DNA of 64,000 nucleotides from Vibrio amylolyticus (GTDB taxonomy: Bacteria; Pseudomonadota; Gammaproteobacteria; Enterobacterales; Vibrionaceae), in the NCBI RefSeq assembly GCF_023145695.1, contig NZ_JAJHVV010000010.1:1-64000 (forward strand), written 5' to 3'. Position 1 is the stretch's first letter. Every line of letters starts with the position of its first letter. The position numbers and the translations under genes are program-made. Below are positions 60,456 to 64,000 of this stretch, piece by piece. A model generated the notes under the pieces. The model was not told the origin of the DNA and searched no databases. It saw only the letters and a program-made list of their open reading frames with translations.

Positions 60456-60614
60456 TACCAATCTCATCAATTATCTAGTCATTCTTGCTTGCTAAAATCC
60501 CTGATAATGGCGTTAAAGATTTTGTAGTTAGAATAACTAGCTACAAAATTTTTGCCTTATTCTAAGTGATTTTTTCTACGCAGTTTTATGACCATCTAAT
60601 CAATGGGATTGGTA
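60456..60614 (+). repeat. approximately 160-bp inverted-terminal repeat element, copy B
   Basis: A 159-bp element, starting TACCAATCTCATCAAT and ending ATCAATGGGATTGGTA. It matches copy A (26274-26434) along its whole length, including the inner blocks CTTGCTTGCTAAAATC, GGCGTTAAAGATTTTGTAG, GAATAACTAGCTA and GTGATTTTTTCTACGC. In this copy TTTTGTAG and CTACAAAA form a perfect internal stem. Orientation relative to the upstream gene is the same as copy A. Confidence 0.85.
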
Positions 60615-60642
60615 CGATTTCAGGACATAATATTTGGGTATT

Positions 60643-60670
60643 AAAAAAGGTCACCGAGGTGACCTTTTTT
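60643..60670. terminator. bidirectional terminator between gspB and ygiM-like gene
   Basis: AAAAAAGGTCACC pairs perfectly with GGTGACCTTTTTT around a minimal loop, giving T runs on both strands between convergent genes. Confidence 0.9.
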
Positions 60671-60712
60671 ATGTCTAAAGACTTTTTGATGCCTAAATAC
60701 TAGGCTTCGAGC

Positions 60713-61324
60713 TTATGCCCAACCGTTTGGTGATTTCTTACGACGAGGCATCACATGAGGTAGCAATAGTCCAAACAATAGACCGCCACCTGCAACGCCA
60801 CCACCGTACATGAAGTATTTCAGTAGTAGGTCTTCTTTTTGCGTATCTAGGCGAGCGCGAAGTTCACGCACTTCCGTTTGAGACGCCGTTAGCTGTGTGC
60901 TGATGTCGCTGTAATTTTGTTCAAGCTCAGAAATTTGCTGATTACGAACTTCTAGAGAATCAATCAGGCCTGCTTTTTCACTGTCGGCATTACCACGAGC
61001 ATTTGAAAGCTGAGCTTTCACTGTCGTGAGCTCTTTCTCTAGCTTAGGCAAGCGAACAGCCATACTCTCTTGGCGCGTAACAAAGCGAGTCTCAACCCAA
61101 CCTTTACGACCGCGAGTATCTTGAATTTGGCTATAGCCCGTCTCTTTATTTGTGTTGAGAAGAGTAATCTTATCGCCAGCATCAATACTGCCAATAATGC
61201 GGAACTGATTATTGGGGCCTGAGTGCATGTAAGTGAATAGTTTATCCGCGATGTAGCGGTCTTGAGCAAAAGCTGCTGGAATGGCCATAAGAGAGACCAA
61301 GACCATGCAAATCAGTTTCTTCAC
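60713..61324 (-). CDS. SH3-domain protein of the YgiM family (TIGR04211)
   Basis: A 203-residue protein with a signal peptide (residues 1-21, ending PAAFA), a bacterial SH3 domain (about 25-88, SGPNNQFRIIGSIDAGDKITLL then GWVETRFV), a long coiled coil (about 92-165) and a C-terminal membrane segment (about 172-190) with a basic tail. It resembles E. coli YgiM (206 residues), which also lies near cca. Function is not established. The start is a GTG at 61324 with AAAGGA upstream, where the signal peptide begins (VKKLICMV); an in-frame ATG 27 codons earlier lacks support. Confidence 0.87.
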   Translation of the reverse strand: MKKLICMVLVSLMAIPAAFAQDRYIADKLFTYMHSGPNNQFRIIGSIDAGDKITLLNTNKETGYSQIQDTRGRKGWVETRFVTRQESMAVRLPKLEKELTTVKAQLSNARGNADSEKAGLIDSLEVRNQQISELEQNYSDISTQLTASQTEVRELRARLDTQKEDLLLKYFMYGGGVAGGGLLFGLLLPHVMPRRKKSPNGWA

Positions 61325-61514
61325 AGTGAATCCTTTAACAATCTTGAAGTTGGTTAAAATGTATATTGAACAGATAGTATGAATTTTCGTAAGGCCATGC
61401 AACAAAGAAGGGAGGCAAAGCCTCCCTTTCTGTGCGTTTGAGTCAATAATGACGCTACGCTTACAATCTACAAACCTTATCTTTGAATAAATAAAGTTTT
61501 AAACTGGCATCGTT

Positions 61515-62774
61515 CTACACAAACATACCTTGGATTGCATAGAAGAATACAACAGCTAATAGTGCACCTGCAGGGAGTGTAACGACCCAAGAGGCAACGA
61601 TGTTACGCACAACGCCTAAGTTTAGAGCACCAATACCACGTGCAAAACCTACCCCTAATACCGCACCAACAAGCGTTTGTGTGGTTGAGATTGGCAGCCC
61701 TGTACCTGACGCTAAAACAACAGTACATGCAGTTGCTAACTGAGCAGCGAAACCACGGCTTGGCGTTAACTCGGTAATACCAGTACCAACAGTTGCCATA
61801 ACTCTGCGGCCTAGGGTTGCAAGACCAATGACGATACCGAAGCCACCAAGTGGAAGAATCCACCAAGCAATCTTAGTTTTGCCTGCGATCTCACCCATGT
61901 TTTCAACGGTTGATACAACAGCTGACAGTGGACCGATCGCGTTTGCTACGTCGTTAGAGCCGTGTGCAAAGGCCATCGCACAAGCAGTGATAACCATTAG
62001 CACGGTGAAAACGCCTTCCACACCTGCAAATCCATGGTCATCTTCACGGTTAGCGAATTTCTTCTGAATGTATACGTAGCCCGCTACCATAACAATTGCC
62101 GATACCACGGCAGACCACATCCAAGCTTCGCCGTTGCTTAAGTGTAAACCAATGTGCTTTAGGCCTTTCTTAATCGTTACAAGTGCAACAACCATGGTGG
62201 TGATGAACATGTAAACTGGAACAAAGCGCTTAGCGTTGAACAGAGGATTCTCTGTATCAAAGATTAGGCGTTGTGCACTGACAAATATCATATAAGCAAA
62301 GAAACCTGAGATAACTGGTGTTATCAGCCAGCTACCCACGATACCTTGTACAGAGCTCCAATCGACCGCTTCAGTACCGACAGACACACACGCAAAACCG
62401 ATGATGGCACCGATAATTGAGTGAGTCGTTGATACAGGCCAACCCATATAAGAAGCCAGTAATAGCCAAGTACCTGCCGCTAACAATGCAGACAGCATAC
62501 CAAAGACTAAAACGTCAGGTTGGTGAGCAAATAAATCAGTATCGATTACGCCACGTCGAATAGTGTCGGTTACTTCACCACCAGCAAGATATGCACCGGC
62601 AAATTCGAAAATCATCGCAATGATGATGGCTTGTTTTACGGTTAGAGCTTTAGAGCCTACTGAGGTGCCCATTGCGTTCGCAACGTCATTTGCACCAATA
62701 CCAATAGCCATCAAAAGACCGAAAGCCGCAGCAATAATAATCAGGACAGTGCCGTAGTTAGCAATAATATCCAT
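61515..62774 (-). CDS. Pit-family inorganic phosphate transporter
   Basis: A low-affinity phosphate permease of the PiT family, moving metal-phosphate or phosphate with a cation. About ten membrane segments are visible. Both halves carry the PiT signature: GIGANDVANAMGTSVGSKAL near residue 25 and AHGSNDVANAIGPLSAV near residue 270. The start MDIIANYGTV gives 419 residues. A ribosome site (AGGT) is near, and a 19-codon upstream extension is rejected. It is downstream of a DUF47 gene on the same strand, the usual partner. Confidence 0.93.
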   Translation of the reverse strand: MDIIANYGTVLIIIAAAFGLLMAIGIGANDVANAMGTSVGSKALTVKQAIIIAMIFEFAGAYLAGGEVTDTIRRGVIDTDLFAHQPDVLVFGMLSALLAAGTWLLLASYMGWPVSTTHSIIGAIIGFACVSVGTEAVDWSSVQGIVGSWLITPVISGFFAYMIFVSAQRLIFDTENPLFNAKRFVPVYMFITTMVVALVTIKKGLKHIGLHLSNGEAWMWSAVVSAIVMVAGYVYIQKKFANREDDHGFAGVEGVFTVLMVITACAMAFAHGSNDVANAIGPLSAVVSTVENMGEIAGKTKIAWWILPLGGFGIVIGLATLGRRVMATVGTGITELTPSRGFAAQLATACTVVLASGTGLPISTTQTLVGAVLGVGFARGIGALNLGVVRNIVASWVVTLPAGALLAVVFFYAIQGMFV

Positions 62775-62903
62775 CGTAATACCTAGTTGTTTAATAACAA
62801 GCGGAGCAAAATTTAGGCGCGTCAAACCCATCAGCGATAAAAATACTCATCGCCTAACCTGTCGCGTTTATATCGTGCTCTTCGTTATCGGGTTGCTTGT
62901 GAT

Positions 62904-63584
62904 TTAAGAGCGAGAAAGCATTACTTCAAGACGAGCGCCTACACGCTGTGCTTGATCTGCAATACCACCAACCCACTCTAGAATTTTGTATAAGAACATA
63001 ACGTCAATAGGGTTATATTCCGATTCAATTGCCATTAACTGCTGACGAAGTTGAATTTGAATTGCATCAGTATCATCTTCAATCAGATCCAGTTGATGGA
63101 TCATTTCGGCAACAAGTGTGACTTCGCGTCCTTTAAAACCTGTCTCTAGCAACTCATCTAACTCATTAATTACTTTTTGAGCTTGATCAGCAGCATCAAG
63201 ACAACGTTTAACATAAACGATGAAGTTTTCTTGAAGTTGTTCAGGGATAACCAATTGACGACCATAAACTCGGCCTGAAATGTCTTTGGCTAGGTTAGCG
63301 AGTTTGTCTTGTTGAGTTAATAACTCAAGCATGTCGGTACGATCGACAGGCATAAACAAACCGCGAGGAAGTTTGAGGCGAATTTCGCGCTTTAGCACAT
63401 CAGCTTCTTTCTCTAAGTGAGAAATCTGAGCACGAATTTCTGCTGCTTTTTCCCAGTCACCTTTTGAAGAGACTTCAAAAAAGTTCACAAGATGAGAGCA
63501 ACATTCATTAACGCACACTACGTGGCGCTGCAAAGGCTTAATAGGGGACTTTGCAAATAACCCCATTATTGTATTTACTGGCAT
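62904..63584 (-). CDS. DUF47 (PhoU-like) partner of Pit
   Basis: A helical PhoU-like protein of the TIGR00153/DUF47 family, commonly encoded just upstream of Pit permeases and thought to regulate them. The conserved N terminus (NTIMGLFAKSPIKPLQRHV) and the central LPRGLFMPVDRTDMLELLTQQDKLAN are visible. It has 226 residues from the ATG at 63584; an ATG two codons earlier (63590) is equally close to AGG and remains possible. The gap of 129 bp to the Pit gene suggests one operon. Confidence 0.9.
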   Translation of the reverse strand: MPVNTIMGLFAKSPIKPLQRHVVCVNECCSHLVNFFEVSSKGDWEKAAEIRAQISHLEKEADVLKREIRLKLPRGLFMPVDRTDMLELLTQQDKLANLAKDISGRVYGRQLVIPEQLQENFIVYVKRCLDAADQAQKVINELDELLETGFKGREVTLVAEMIHQLDLIEDDTDAIQIQLRQQLMAIESEYNPIDVMFLYKILEWVGGIADQAQRVGARLEVMLSRS

Positions 63585-63789
63585 GGCCATTCAACCTATT
63601 AAATATAACCTAAAAAGAACATACACCATTTCGTGGTGAAATGTTGAACGATGGCTATAAAGGCGCGCATGTTACCCCATTAAATCATTCATGAAAACTG
63701 TTTTAGATCATCAATGAGGTGATATTTCTCTCTTGCCCAGTTAACTAATACGCCATATCCTGTTGCTATCTGCTTTGAAAGGTACAGTT

Positions 63790-64000
63790 ATGGAAACCGA
63801 GATAGAACTGAAGTTTTTTGTTTCACCAGAATTTTCAACGATTTTGCGTGAAAAAGTCACCGAGATGAAAATCCTTCAGCACAGTAGCCGTGAGTTAGGA
63901 AACACCTATTTTGATACACCAGATAACTGGCTGCGTCAGCACGATACTGGTTTACGGATTCGACGTTTCGATGATGTATTTATTCAAACCGTAAAAACAG
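63790..64000 (+). CDS. ygiF: inorganic triphosphatase YgiF, N-terminal part (runs off the window)
   Basis: The first 70 codons of a CYTH-domain protein. METEIELKF carries the ExExK metal/phosphate-binding motif at the N terminus. NTYFDTPDNWLRQHDTGLRIRRFDD matches the second part of the CYTH fold and closely resembles E. coli YgiF (YYETPDNWLRGHDMGLRIR). The C-terminal CHAD domain expected in YgiF lies outside the window. It is divergent from the DUF47-pit operon. GGTACAG precedes the ATG. Confidence 0.88.
   Translation, partial: METEIELKFFVSPEFSTILREKVTEMKILQHSSRELGNTYFDTPDNWLRQHDTGLRIRRFDDVFIQTVKT

Overview
The window is a chromosomal segment of a gammaproteobacterium of the Vibrionaceae, most likely a Vibrio. 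The evidence is gene content and order (leuLABCD, leuO, ilvIH, serA-rpiA, 6S RNA, rpoE-rseABC-lepAB-rnc-era-recO-pdxJ-acpS, barA/varS-rlmD-relA-mazG-pyrG-eno, cca, gspAB, pit), protein sequences that read as Vibrio orthologues, and moderate GC. It is mostly conserved core genome. I see no prophage, transposase, integron or CRISPR array. The species cannot be named from the sequence alone.

Layout. 1-408: distal end of an rRNA operon (5S, terminator-like hairpin, tRNA-Thr(GGT), second 5S, terminator), the arrangement of E. coli rrnD. 439-6466: a DUF547 gene, then the leucine operon on the minus strand with a readable leader peptide (leuL), attenuator and promoter. 6530-11780: TetR regulator, membrane-fusion protein and RND pump, with two operator-like inverted repeats upstream. 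11899-13475: PAP2 phosphatase and an MJ1255/VC2487-type glycosyltransferase. 13830-19443: leuO, a long-chain acyl-CoA synthetase and ilvIH. 19524-22900 (minus): serA, rpiA, fau, ssrS (6S RNA) and zapA. 23206-26273: ygfB-ubiH-ubiI. 26274-31299: a repeat element, ytfK, a gene-free 584-bp stretch with hairpins, a YbaK-domain gene with ygfZ, sdhE-ygfX and nadB. 31515-40863: the sigma-E operon with a readable sigma-E promoter, followed by lepA-lepB-rnc-era-recO-pdxJ-acpS. 40987-43900: a three-gene operon (outer-membrane barrel, small PstS-like periplasmic protein, membrane diguanylate cyclase) facing barA. 46950-54863: rlmD, relA, mazG, pyrG, eno. 54811-55270: three tandem copies of the 3' end of eno with its terminator. 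55406-64000: an MFS transporter, cca, gspA-gspB, a second copy of the repeat element, a ygiM-like gene, a Pit phosphate transporter with its DUF47 partner, and the start of ygiF.

How the genes work together. Branched-chain amino acid synthesis (leuABCD, ilvIH) flanks its regulator leuO, as in E. coli, but an efflux system and a lipid/glycan gene pair lie between leuL and leuO. Stringent-response functions (relA, ytfK), envelope stress (rpoE-rseABC) and global carbon/virulence control (barA/varS) are all present.

The best candidate for a poorly described system is the porin / PstS-like / diguanylate cyclase operon, whose architecture parallels the YfiBNR c-di-GMP module of Pseudomonas. The best non-coding oddities are the tandem eno 3'-end/terminator array and the approximately 160-bp repeat whose two arms change together between its two copies.
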